Source: Methylophaga sp. (GTDB lineage: Bacteria > Pseudomonadota > Gammaproteobacteria > Nitrosococcales > Methylophagaceae). Taken from it: a DNA stretch of 64,000 nucleotides. This document shows positions 19,692-28,134 of this stretch, in pieces. How positions within the stretch are numbered: the first letter of the stretch is position 1; every line of letters begins with the position of its first letter. A program made the translations under genes and the position numbers. The notes under the pieces are model-generated. The model was given only the letters and a program-made list of their open reading frames with translations. It was not told the DNA's origin and did not search any database. The stretch lies in the NCBI GenBank assembly GCA_020831825.1, contig JAFIFW010000005.1:310001-374000 (forward strand). The letters run 5' to 3'.

Positions 19692-20876
19692 ATGCCAAAC
19701 GCCCCCGCCATATTGATAGCAGAAGATGATCCCGGTGCACTCAAGTTTATGACGAGGTACCTTGAGTCGCTTGGTTGTGATGTTATTTCTGCCATCGACG
19801 GTGGTGAGGCGATGGCTAAATATGATGAATACTCTCCTGATATTGTTGTTACAGATTTTAATATGCCGCGTGCGGATGGGTTGGAAGTCATCAATCACAT
19901 TCGACAAGGCAGCAATCTATATTGGACACCCGTTATTGTGCTCAGCGCTCAAAGCGATAACGAAAATATCATCAGATGCCTTGAGGCGGGTGCAGATGAT
20001 TACATCACCAAACCCGTTAATCTCAAGGTCTTACATGCCAAGATAAAAACTTATTCGAAGCTTTCCAGACTCCAAAATGAAAATCTGGCAATAAAGTCTT
20101 CGCTGGAAGATGCAATTGAAGAAATTGCACGAGAAGAGGCGCTTGCTGAGAAGCTTCTGACTCGGATGCTTGAAAGCAATATATCAGCAAATGACTTCGC
20201 TCGTTATATCATCAAACCTGCCACGCGATTTAGTGGTGATCTAGTCTCAATAAAAGACCAAGGTGACAACACACTGATTCTAGTAGCTGATTCTACCGGA
20301 CACGGCCTCACCGCATCGCTGCCAACACTGGTTGCATCACAGATTTTCCACAGCTCGCTTGAGTCGACGGAGCAGCTGTCTATAGTGGCAAGTAATCTCA
20401 ACGAGGCCTTATTTAAGTTGCTACCCGCAGAGCTTTTTGTTGCTGCGACATTAATAAAGCTTAACCACAAGGAAAAATACATAGAGTTATGGACTGGCGG
20501 ATTACCTGATGCACTTGTGAAAGTAGATGGTGAAAACAGTTTGAGAAAGTTAAAATCAGAGCATCTTCCACTGGGAATACTAAGGCCTGATGATTTTGAC
20601 GCCTCTTTACACAAAATAAACTGGAATCAATCAATCTCGCTGTTTGCTTGTAGTGACGGCTTTTTCGACATCATCAATCATGAGCAATCCAATGCAAATA
20701 TGAGTATGGTTTGCGATGTTGTAGACAAAACAAGCGGCAAAACAAGGTTGAAAGCCCTGGAGTCGCTTCTTGAAAAAAGTGTTCAAGAAACAGACTTTAA
20801 GGATGATGTAACGTTGTTCACGTTAGATGTTGATCTGTCGACTTGTATGAATCAAACTGGATTTATCGCAAGCTGA
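19692..20876 (+). CDS. Response regulator with PP2C (SpoIIE/RsbU-type) phosphatase output
   Basis: 394 residues. The N-terminal receiver has ILIAEDDPGALKF, phosphoacceptor Asp55 (IVVTDFNMPRADG) and Lys107 (YITKPVN). A coiled linker (about 115-165) leads to a SpoIIE-type phosphatase with RFSGDLVS, LILVADSTGHGLTASLPTL and a late acidic FKDDVTLFTLD. The metal-binding aspartates are present. Phosphorylation of the receiver, perhaps by CheA or the hybrid kinase of the facing operon, should control dephosphorylation of the STAS protein. It resembles P. aeruginosa HsbR without the C-terminal kinase domain, which is here a separate upstream gene. Confidence 0.93.
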   Translation: MPNAPAILIAEDDPGALKFMTRYLESLGCDVISAIDGGEAMAKYDEYSPDIVVTDFNMPRADGLEVINHIRQGSNLYWTPVIVLSAQSDNENIIRCLEAGADDYITKPVNLKVLHAKIKTYSKLSRLQNENLAIKSSLEDAIEEIAREEALAEKLLTRMLESNISANDFARYIIKPATRFSGDLVSIKDQGDNTLILVADSTGHGLTASLPTLVASQIFHSSLESTEQLSIVASNLNEALFKLLPAELFVAATLIKLNHKEKYIELWTGGLPDALVKVDGENSLRKLKSEHLPLGILRPDDFDASLHKINWNQSISLFACSDGFFDIINHEQSNANMSMVCDVVDKTSGKTRLKALESLLEKSVQETDFKDDVTLFTLDVDLSTCMNQTGFIAS

Positions 20877-21453
20877 TTCTCTCAAGAAAGTCCGCTACTG
20901 AGCAAACGATCCGGCATCCACTCTAACTACAGTAGCGCGGGATTGTCTTGGTATTAAGCAGTGAGCAGTGTGGCCCCAATAACGCAGAGCGGCGCCACAT
21001 GCTATTGGCATCACAATTGATTGTAGATGTGAAACACTGCGTTTTTAGCTTAACAAAATGTAAGTCAACGTGGTTTTTATCGGAGTAGTGAAGAAGCAAT
21101 CCAGTACTGATTGTTTTACAGTGCCAGGAAGAATCATTGTCATGACAAAACTACCGGCAACTTATCCTGGTGAGAAGGCTTCTGCTGATGCTGACAAAAG
21201 AACATGCCGCTGACCACAGTTGTCAGAAGCAAGGAGCGGGTATAGTTCGGGGCTGATTTTTTGCTAAAGACGATATTCGGATTGCGCGATAAGCATCGTT
21301 GCGACATGATCGAAAGCATAGAATAAATTCGTCTCCGTTGTGGGTCGCTTGCTATTCACTACAGCAAGCGCATATCTTCAAAAGCAATTTTGAGCATTTG
21401 AGAACAAAATCATGGCAAGTTGGTCTGACTGCTGTTGTTGAAACTAGATAAAT
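20877..21453. other. 577-bp region without a recognisable gene
   Basis: No ORF with family resemblance and no tRNA or clear terminator is seen. It holds a perfect hairpin at 21346-21370. A short ATG ORF at about 21141 (MTKLPATYPGEKASADADKR) has no ribosome site and looks like chance. Confidence 0.6.
21346..21370. repeat. Perfect 8-bp inverted repeat
   Basis: CGCTTGCT, nine-base loop, AGCAAGCG. It lies 84 bases upstream of the membrane-protein gene at 21454. It is not followed by T residues, so an operator or RNA structure is likelier than a terminator. Confidence 0.5.
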
Positions 21454-22158
21454 ATGAACACTGTAGCTAATCAAAATTCAAACCCGTTACTCGACTTGTT
21501 GCTGAGTATTGTGCTGCCTTCAATTATCTTGATGAAGTTCAGTGGCGATCAGCATTTGGGCGCTGCCGGAGGTCTGGTGGTCGCGTTGACTTTTCCGCTC
21601 GGCTGGGGCCTGTATGGGTTGGTCAAGTATAGAAAATTTAATTTTATCGCGCTATTGGGGGTGGTGAGTATTCTGCTGACCGGCGGGATAGGCTTGCTTG
21701 AGCTCGATACAAAATGGCTGGCTATCAAAGAAGCGGCTATTCCCGCAATCATTGGTCTTGTCGTGCTGATCACCAGTTTCACGCCATATCCGCTGGTGAG
21801 AACCCTGCTTTTTAATCCTGCTGTTTTGGATGTTGAAAAAATTCAACAGAAGCTGGATGAAGCCAACAGCAGCCAGGTGTTTGAGGCTCGTTTGATGAGG
21901 GCCAATTTTCTTGTGGCTGGCTCTTTCGCTTTTTCAGCGATGATGAATTACATACTTGCCACTTGGATAGTGACCAGCCCGGCGGGAACGAATGAATTTA
22001 ATGAACAGCTAGGTCAATTGACCTTGTATAGCTACCCGATGATTGCGCTGCCATCAATGATCATGACGCTGGGCATACTCTATTATCTGTGGCGCAGCAT
22101 TCATGATCTGACAGGGCTTGGGCTAGAAGAGGTCATGGCGGTAAAGTCAGAAGAATAA
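21454..22158 (+). CDS. Multi-pass inner membrane protein (VC0807-like)
   Basis: A 234-residue integral membrane protein with about six hydrophobic segments: LLDLLLSIVLPSIILMKF, LVVALTFPLGWGLYGL, IALLGVVSILLTGGIGLL, AAIPAIIGLVVLITSF, FLVAGSFAFSAMMNYILATW and MIALPSMIMTLGILYYLW. A soluble loop carries PLVRTLLFNPAVLDVEKIQQKL. This pattern resembles the VC0807 family of uncharacterised proteins, related in look to intracellular septation protein A. Function unknown. It stands alone, with neither neighbour in close operon spacing. Confidence 0.75.
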   Translation: MNTVANQNSNPLLDLLLSIVLPSIILMKFSGDQHLGAAGGLVVALTFPLGWGLYGLVKYRKFNFIALLGVVSILLTGGIGLLELDTKWLAIKEAAIPAIIGLVVLITSFTPYPLVRTLLFNPAVLDVEKIQQKLDEANSSQVFEARLMRANFLVAGSFAFSAMMNYILATWIVTSPAGTNEFNEQLGQLTLYSYPMIALPSMIMTLGILYYLWRSIHDLTGLGLEEVMAVKSEE

Positions 22159-22386
22159 TCTATCTGACCTGCTCAGTGGCTTGGAAGCGCAATAGTATCG
22201 GCTGGCATCCTGATATTTATTCATCAGGGATTTCACCAATGTCCCACACACCTTGTTAAGGGAATTTATCGCATCTGCCCGTTTTTTCTCTCCCGTTGTC
22301 ACCGTTTTTCGCTGAACATCCATATTCATCAATAACACTGCTATAGTTAGGGTCGATTGATAGCCAATGATTATTTGGGGGCATTG

Positions 22387-22839
22387 ATGAGCAAATCTTA
22401 TCCTTTTTTTAGAAAAACGCAGCTATTTTTGCCATTTTTGTTGTTTTTGGCGGCTTGTTCGGATGATGCGGAGCTTGCTTCTGAAAACCTGGTAATTCCG
22501 GGTGAGCACACGGTTGAAATCTTCAAAAGTACGGGAAGTGTGCAGTGCGAACCGGGTTCAGGTTATTCGCTCGGTCAGATGTTAGCGGAATTAAACAATC
22601 AGGATATTGAAGTTTATACGGCGGCTTGTGGCGTGATGACCGGCGTGCAATTTATTGCGGTGTGTGGTGCCGGTGATGGCAATATCAACGTGTTTGCGAT
22701 TGATCAGGCTGATCTGGCAGCCGCATTTGAGTTGGGCTTTGCCATTACCGATGAATTGCCGGGAGATGATGGCGGCCCACTGTGGCAGTTGAAAAAATGT
22801 GCGCCGATGGCTGCAGACAACTCAAGTGCCTTACAGTGA
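22387..22839 (+). CDS. Hypothetical lipoprotein
   Basis: A 150-residue product from ATG 22387, chosen because a GGGGG run (22377-22381) lies five bases upstream. An ATG 30 bases earlier is less likely. The N-terminus is a lipoprotein signal: basic start, hydrophobic LFLPFLLFLAAC with a lipobox ending LAAC, then DD, which in enterobacteria would bias toward inner-membrane retention. The mature part has four Cys (QCEP, TAACGVM, AVCGAG, LKKCAP), possibly two disulfides. The family is not recognised. Confidence 0.7.
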   Translation: MSKSYPFFRKTQLFLPFLLFLAACSDDAELASENLVIPGEHTVEIFKSTGSVQCEPGSGYSLGQMLAELNNQDIEVYTAACGVMTGVQFIAVCGAGDGNINVFAIDQADLAAAFELGFAITDELPGDDGGPLWQLKKCAPMAADNSSALQ

Positions 22840-22879
22840 TTAAGTCAGGCTGTATCTGGTTCCACCGGCAGACTAGCTA

Positions 22880-24505
22880 GTGAAGTTTATTGTCTTTTCA
22901 TATCTGCTGTTTTTCAGCCAGCTTGCGTTTGCCATGCAGTCGGTGACTTTGCAGCTGCCCTGGAGTCATCAGTTTCAATTTGCGGGTTACTATGCGGCTG
23001 AAATGCAGGGGTATTTTGCTGATGAAGGCCTGGAGGTTGAGATCCTTCCCGGGCTTTTGCCTGGCGGCAAAACAGTCAATGTGGTCGGCGAAGTGGTCTT
23101 TCAGCAAGCAGAGTTTGGTGTCACGCGAAGCGATCTGTTAGTGCATCGTGCCAGAGGCTTGCCGGTGGTGATGCTTGCAAGCATCATGCAGCGCAGTCCG
23201 GCAGCATTTATCTCTCTGGAAGACTTTAATATTCAGAGGCTTGAAGATATTGGTGATGCGCCGGTGGCCTTACCGCTGATGCTTGAAGAACGAGGCGCGA
23301 TTATCGATGTTGAGGTGATTGCGGCTCTGAAAAAAGCGGGAGTAAACATTTCGAGTCTGAATAATCAGACTCCTAGCTGGGAGTTGCAGGATTTGCAGCG
23401 GGGAAACACTCAGCTGATGCTTGGATTCACTACCGATGCTCCATATATTCTCGAGCGACGAGGCTATCGGCCACGGGTGATTTTACCGGAAGATTATGGC
23501 ATTGATGTCTATGGTGACCTGTTGTTCACCAGTGAGGCAACCCTGCGTGAAGCTCCCCAGATGGTTGCGGGCTTTAGGCGCGCAGTGGTGCGTGGCTGGC
23601 AATATGCTTTTGAACAGCCTGAAATCATTGCAGATTACATTTTGCAGCGATATCCACCCTATGAATCTGATTTCGATAGGGAATTTTTGGTTAATGAAGC
23701 GATGCTCTTACAACAGTATATTCAGGCGGATCTGATTGAAATTGGCTACACCAATATCGAGCGTTGGCAGCGGATCTTGAATATCTATCGCGATATTGGT
23801 CTGACAGATCCGGTTGAATTGGATCAGTTCATCTATCAGATGCGGATTGCTGCGCCAAGCAAGTGGTACAAACCGACCATTGTGGTGTTGTTGATCCTGT
23901 TCTCATTGAGTTTATTGCTGGTATTTCGTTTGTTTCAGAGTCGGCGGATGCTGGAGTTTCAGGTGCGCTATCGAGAAAAACGTGAGTCACAATTACAACG
24001 CCAGGCCGAAACAGATCCTTTGACCGGCCTTGATAATCGCCGTCGCTTCAGCCTTGAACTGGAAACACTTTTTTGGCGTGCACAACGGCATCAACTCAAA
24101 TTGGCAGTGATTCTGCTGGATATTGATCATTTCAAGAAGATTAATGACACTTTTGGACACCCAGTGGGCGACAGAGTGTTGTGTATTTTGGCAGAACTAT
24201 GTCGGCAAGCGTTGCGTGAAAGTGATTTTGCCTGTCGTTACGGTGGCGAGGAGTTTGCCTTTTTATTGCCTGGCAGTGATCTGCCGGATGCGGTCGCAAT
24301 CGCTGAACGTCTGGCACAGAGTATCGAAGATACCCAGATTATTGCAGGTGATCAGCGCGTAAGGTTTACGGTCAGTATGGGCGTTGCAGAACTTGCCGCT
24401 ACCGATGAAAATGCTGAACAGTTGATTCATCGAGCGGATGTGTTGATGTATCAGGCAAAGCGTTCGGGGCGAAACTCGATTCAGTCAGTGTTATCAGCAG
24501 CGTGA
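22880..24505 (+). CDS. NMT1/THI5-like binding domain fused to a diguanylate cyclase
   Basis: 541 residues starting at GTG. A signal/anchor segment (IVFSYLLFFSQLAFAM) precedes a periplasmic NMT1/THI5-like solute-binding domain (LQLPWSHQFQFAGYYAAEMQG near residue 20). A membrane helix lies at about 333-352 (IVVLLILFSLSLLLVF). The cytoplasmic GGDEF domain has LLDIDHFKKINDTFGH, active-site GGEEF at 455-459 and the inhibitory site RESD five residues upstream. It should make c-di-GMP in response to a ligand bound outside. NMT1 domains usually bind pyrimidine- or taurine-like small molecules in ABC systems. Here no transporter accompanies it, so the domain acts as a sensor. Confidence 0.93.
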   Translation: MKFIVFSYLLFFSQLAFAMQSVTLQLPWSHQFQFAGYYAAEMQGYFADEGLEVEILPGLLPGGKTVNVVGEVVFQQAEFGVTRSDLLVHRARGLPVVMLASIMQRSPAAFISLEDFNIQRLEDIGDAPVALPLMLEERGAIIDVEVIAALKKAGVNISSLNNQTPSWELQDLQRGNTQLMLGFTTDAPYILERRGYRPRVILPEDYGIDVYGDLLFTSEATLREAPQMVAGFRRAVVRGWQYAFEQPEIIADYILQRYPPYESDFDREFLVNEAMLLQQYIQADLIEIGYTNIERWQRILNIYRDIGLTDPVELDQFIYQMRIAAPSKWYKPTIVVLLILFSLSLLLVFRLFQSRRMLEFQVRYREKRESQLQRQAETDPLTGLDNRRRFSLELETLFWRAQRHQLKLAVILLDIDHFKKINDTFGHPVGDRVLCILAELCRQALRESDFACRYGGEEFAFLLPGSDLPDAVAIAERLAQSIEDTQIIAGDQRVRFTVSMGVAELAATDENAEQLIHRADVLMYQAKRSGRNSIQSVLSAA

Positions 24506-24732
24506 TCATTGGCAAGCCAGCCCATTTTCCAGTGTTTGGCGTTTCTGAGGTCACTGATTTTTACATGGTAAGTGTTGTGAGTGAGTACTGACTCAATTTT
24601 AAATATCTCATCACCACGCTTTTTTGAGACAACCCCGACGACCAAAAAATGACGTTCACGATTTTGCGGTGTGAGCGAGGTCCATTTGGAAAACATCAGC
24701 TTGGCAGGATTTATCTGATTTTTTGAGGTCAT
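24481..24732 (-). CDS. Small Trp-rich protein (TIGR02450 type)
   Basis: About 83 residues. The core INPAKLMFSKWTSLTPQNRE followed by HFLVVGVV and a late LRNAKHWKMGW matches the small Trp-rich family TIGR02450, widespread in proteobacteria and of unknown function. The ATG at 24732 or 24741 may be the start. Its last 25 bases overlap the end of the convergent GGDEF gene. Confidence 0.75.
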   Translation of the reverse strand: MTSKNQINPAKLMFSKWTSLTPQNRERHFLVVGVVSKKRGDEIFKIESVLTHNTYHVKISDLRNAKHWKMGWLANDHAADNTD

Positions 24733-24827
24733 AGCTATCAAGTTAAAAGTTTCAGGTCAGATTGAGACAAACAACGGCGTGGATCTACTGAAACCATCCG
24801 ACATGAAATAAACTACAGGATCCGTTA

Positions 24828-25475
24828 ATGACGACAGATAAAAAGCTAGCAGACCTGCGAAAAAGCTATGAAAAGGGCAGTTTGCGTGAGCATGAGCTGG
24901 ACTTGGAGCCTTTGCAACAGTTTGATGCCTGGTTCCAGGAAGCACTCAAGCACGAGCAATACGAAGCCAACGCGATGACCGTCGCCACAGTAGACGAAAA
25001 TGGTCGTCCTTCTTGTCGGCCAGTTCTGGTCAAGTCATATGATGAGCGCGGCCTGGTCTGGTACACCAATTACCTTAGCCGTAAATCAAAGGCGCTGGAA
25101 TCAACCCCCTATGCGAGCTTGCAGTTTCACTGGCAAGCGCTGGAGCGTGTGGTGCGTATAGAGGGCCGGGTTAGCAAAATCAGCGAACATGAGTCCGACG
25201 AGTACTTTGCCAGTCGGCCACTATCACACCGGATCGGCGCTTGGGCTTCACCACAAAGCCAGGTGATTTCGGGACGAGAAGAAATTGTCGCCAATGCGGC
25301 GAAGTATGGTTTGGAGTTCGGCTTGAAACCGCCAAGACCACCGCATTGGGGCGGCTTCAGGCTGGAGCCTGACTATTGGGAGTTTTGGCAGGGGCGAACC
25401 TCTCGTTTACATGACCGGATCGTCTATCAGTTTGATGGCGATGGACGCTGGTTAAAACAGCGCTTGGCACCTTGA
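24828..25475 (+). CDS. pdxH: Pyridoxamine 5'-phosphate oxidase PdxH
   Basis: FMN enzyme that oxidises PNP and PMP to pyridoxal 5'-phosphate, the last step of vitamin B6 synthesis and salvage. The 215 residues are typical. Motifs: [24 protein letters not shown] (FMN/phosphate binding), [26 protein letters not shown] and [15 protein letters not shown]. The C-terminal signature ends [19 protein letters not shown] with LHDR. Monocistronic by spacing. Confidence 0.97.
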   Translation: MTTDKKLADLRKSYEKGSLREHELDLEPLQQFDAWFQEALKHEQYEANAMTVATVDENGRPSCRPVLVKSYDERGLVWYTNYLSRKSKALESTPYASLQFHWQALERVVRIEGRVSKISEHESDEYFASRPLSHRIGAWASPQSQVISGREEIVANAAKYGLEFGLKPPRPPHWGGFRLEPDYWEFWQGRTSRLHDRIVYQFDGDGRWLKQRLAP

Positions 25476-25550
25476 ATCAGCGATTGCTAATTTGACATTC
25501 CGCGGGTCGTGATGTGTCATGCCACTTCTTGATTGAATATGGAGAGCAAC

Positions 25551-26045
25551 ATGGCAACAGTGACATTAAAAGGTAATCCGTTTGAAACCGTGGGCGATCT
25601 GCCAACCGTTGGCTCGGCCGCACCTGACTTTACACTGACAAAAGATGATCTTGCCGATCTGAAACGCAGTGATATCAGTGGTCGGTTGGTATTGAATATT
25701 TTTCCTTCTATCGACACACCCACCTGTGCCACTTCGGTGCGCGAGTTCAACAAACGTGCTGCGGCCAAGGCAGACACCACCGTGGTATGTGTGTCCATGG
25801 ACCTGCCGTTTGCACTGAGCCGTTTTTGCGGTGCCGAAGGTATCGACGGGGTATTGATTGGCTCCGCCTTCCGCTCTGACTTTGGCAGCAGCTATGGTGT
25901 TGCTTTCAAAAACGGCCCACTTCAGGGCTTGTTGTCACGAGCGGTTGTGGTCATTGATGCTGATGGCAAGGTGCTATACACCGAGCAAGTGGCGGAAACC
26001 GCCGATGAACCCAATTACGAAGCGGCGCTGGCGGTATTGAGCTAA
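25551..26045 (+). CDS. tpx: Thiol peroxidase Tpx (atypical 2-Cys peroxiredoxin)
   Basis: Reduces hydroperoxides using thioredoxin. The ATG at 25551 gives 164 residues, like E. coli Tpx, and has GGAGAG just upstream; an in-frame TTG at 25533 is less likely. The peroxidatic Cys59 lies in FPSIDTPTCATSVREFN. The resolving Cys93 lies in LSRFCGAEG, matching the Cys61/Cys95 pair of E. coli. A strong terminator follows. Confidence 0.97.
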   Translation: MATVTLKGNPFETVGDLPTVGSAAPDFTLTKDDLADLKRSDISGRLVLNIFPSIDTPTCATSVREFNKRAAAKADTTVVCVSMDLPFALSRFCGAEGIDGVLIGSAFRSDFGSSYGVAFKNGPLQGLLSRAVVVIDADGKVLYTEQVAETADEPNYEAALAVLS

Positions 26046-26065
26046 ATTGTCAGGTCGTTATTAAT

Positions 26066-26103
26066 AAAAAAGCCCCGGCGCAAAACACCGGGGCTTTTGT
26101 TTA
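26066..26103. terminator. Bidirectional terminator between tpx and the hydrolase gene
   Basis: AAAAGCCCCGG, nine-base loop, CCGGGGCTTTT, with A and T runs on both sides. It can serve tpx (plus) and the convergent hydrolase gene (minus). Confidence 0.9.
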
Positions 26104-27261
26104 TTGATTGGCTGCTATTTTATCAGCAGTTACCGGCCAAAGTGGTGCTAGCAGATTGCGACTCAGGTGCAGGTTAAAATTGAACTTGTCGGCTGCTGGA
26201 ATAGCACCCTTGAAGTTGTGCACAATCAGCGGTACTTCCATTTCATGGGTTGAACCATGGGTGCGGTAGTGGGCGGGCAAGTCTTCCATTTCCACTTCTT
26301 CCAGTTCACCAAACACCGTGTCCCTATCACCCAGTACCACCAAGTCACCAATGCGATCGGCCAGTAGACGAAACTGTTTTGCGGCTTCCTCCCGAGTTAA
26401 CACCTGTTCCACACCTTCCAGTGACAGCAGCAAGCAGCTGACTTCATCTGTATCTTCAGGATGATTCAGCCATATCCAGGCGGTGCCACCAAAGGTACGG
26501 TGGTGCTTGATATAGCGATCCCGTTCTGCGGATAAAGCAAACCGCAATGGCTGCTGGCGACGTTCACAGGCTTTGGCCAGATCCCAGCAGCGTTTTTTGT
26601 AATTCATGCCGTGGTCGGCCGTGATCATCAAAGCGGCATCGGGCGCAATCTCAGTCACTTGACCCAGCAGTCGGTCGAGTTCGGCCTGATGAGCACGTGA
26701 CTCTTCAGCTTCGGGTGGCCACATATGCATGGGATAGTCGGTGGTATGTACATAGAGGAAACCGATATCCGGACGATTTTGCAGAATATCCAGCGCCAGT
26801 TGCCATAACCAGTAGTTGATTTCCCGACTGTAGATATCGGGTGCCGAGCCAAATTTTTCGATCATGTCTGCCGGGGCTTCTTCGGCCGAAATGGCAATTT
26901 CGGCATCAGCGCCAAGCAAGCGGATGGTTTTTTTCTTGCTGGTCAGCAGGGCACTTTTGACGCCGTGCATGCGCGCACGCTGAATCATGGTCGGTACCAG
27001 GATGGAATTACCATCTTCCATGTATTCGGGCTGATTCAGGGTTTCATCAAAATAGGAGTTGCCGGTAATGCCATGCTCATCAGGAAAGGCGCCGCAGCAG
27101 ATAGAGGCATTATTGGCATTGGTCACTGTCGGCATCACGGCGCTAACCGTCTTAAAGAAGCCATTATTGGCCATGGCTTTGATATGAGGCATCTCAGACG
27201 CTTCAAAATAGTCGGTGCCAAGGCCGTCAATCATGGCAATAACAATACGTTGTGAATTCAT
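26101..27261 (-). CDS. Phosphonoacetate-hydrolase-like alkaline phosphatase superfamily enzyme
   Basis: 386 residues of the nucleotide pyrophosphatase/PhnA branch of the alkaline phosphatase superfamily. Two-metal-site residues are visible: Asp12 (IAMIDGLG), nucleophile Thr47 in MPTVTNANNAS, Asp175 and His179 (HTTDYPMHM), Asp216-His217 (ITADHGMN) and His339 (GSTHEMEVPL). The Thr nucleophile in PTxTNxNN is the pattern of phosphonoacetate hydrolase PhnA, which splits phosphonoacetate to acetate and phosphate. It is the last gene after a Pst-like importer (30 bases after the ABC ATPase ORF), which supports a phosphorus-scavenging role. The exact substrate cannot be read from sequence; phosphodiesters or phosphonopyruvate-like compounds are alternatives. 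Confidence 0.8.
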   Translation of the reverse strand: MNSQRIVIAMIDGLGTDYFEASEMPHIKAMANNGFFKTVSAVMPTVTNANNASICCGAFPDEHGITGNSYFDETLNQPEYMEDGNSILVPTMIQRARMHGVKSALLTSKKKTIRLLGADAEIAISAEEAPADMIEKFGSAPDIYSREINYWLWQLALDILQNRPDIGFLYVHTTDYPMHMWPPEAEESRAHQAELDRLLGQVTEIAPDAALMITADHGMNYKKRCWDLAKACERRQQPLRFALSAERDRYIKHHRTFGGTAWIWLNHPEDTDEVSCLLLSLEGVEQVLTREEAAKQFRLLADRIGDLVVLGDRDTVFGELEEVEMEDLPAHYRTHGSTHEMEVPLIVHNFKGAIPAADKFNFNLHLSRNLLAPLWPVTADKIAANQ

Positions 27262-27290
27262 ATGAATAGTCCTTGAGTAAAAAACAGGGG

Positions 27291-28124
27291 TTAGCCGATG
27301 CGGCCTTGCAGAAAATCCTGACCGGCAACCGTTGTCGGGTTGGCAAAAAATTGTGCTGCCGGTGCGTTTTCGATGACTCGACCTTCCATCATCAACAAGG
27401 CCTGATCCGCCAGTCGCCGACTCTGTGCGATGTTGTGGGTGACAATGACAATGGTGTAGTCATCTTTGAGTTGCTGAACCAGCTGCTCAATGCGCTCGGT
27501 CGAGGCCGGATCCAGCGATGAACAGGGTTCATCCATCAGAATGATTTGCGGCTGGTTGGCCAGCGTTCGTGCAAGACACAAGCGCTGTTGTTGTCCACCC
27601 GATAATTGATGCGCTGACTGATGCAGTCGATCCTTCACCTCATCCCACAATCCAGCCATGGTCAGATAACGTTCAGCCAGCAATTGCCGCTGGGATCGTT
27701 TGAGCCGCTGATGAAAACGCACACCAAACAACACGTTTTCTTCAATGGACATCGGAAACGGCTGCGGTCGTTGATGAATAATGCCAATGACTTTGCGTAC
27801 CGCACGGGCATCTACATCGTTTTGATAGATATCCAGCTCACCAAAATAGACACTGCCGCTGGTGACTTCAGCACCGGGCGTCAGCTCCAAGGTTCGATTG
27901 AGTGACTTGAGCAATGTCGACTTGCCACAGCCGGATGGCCCCATGATCGTCGTCACTTGTCGTTCAGCAATGCTGATATTGATATCAAACAAGCGTTGTT
28001 CCAGTCTGTAGTGAATGTTCAGTTGTTGTGTCTGCAAAATGCCTGAAGATGGCGCACTGGCTGCAGTCAGGATGGCCGGATGTGGTACGGCTGGTGAGTT
28101 CAAATTGATAGCGGTTTGTAACAT
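27291..28124 (-). CDS. PstB-like ABC transporter ATPase
   Basis: Energises the importer. Walker A GPSGCGKSTLLKSLNR is the PstB form. The signature is LSGGQQQRLCLARTLA, Walker B IILMDEPCSSLDP and the H-loop VIVTHNIAQ. ATG 28124 is preferred over the upstream TTG. An N-terminal extension of about 30 residues (AILTAASAPSSG) precedes the ATPase fold. Order on the minus strand is binding protein, two permeases, ATPase, hydrolase. There is no phoU, unlike a housekeeping pstSCAB-phoU operon, which hints at a specialised substrate. Confidence 0.9.
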   Translation of the reverse strand: MLQTAINLNSPAVPHPAILTAASAPSSGILQTQQLNIHYRLEQRLFDINISIAERQVTTIMGPSGCGKSTLLKSLNRTLELTPGAEVTSGSVYFGELDIYQNDVDARAVRKVIGIIHQRPQPFPMSIEENVLFGVRFHQRLKRSQRQLLAERYLTMAGLWDEVKDRLHQSAHQLSGGQQQRLCLARTLANQPQIILMDEPCSSLDPASTERIEQLVQQLKDDYTIVIVTHNIAQSRRLADQALLMMEGRVIENAPAAQFFANPTTVAGQDFLQGRIG

Positions 28125-28134
28125 AAGCAAGTTC

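Noticed and set aside
22147..22338. 63-codon minus-strand ORF overlapping the end of the VC0807-like gene
   Set aside because: No ribosome site, no family resemblance, and it overlaps a better gene.
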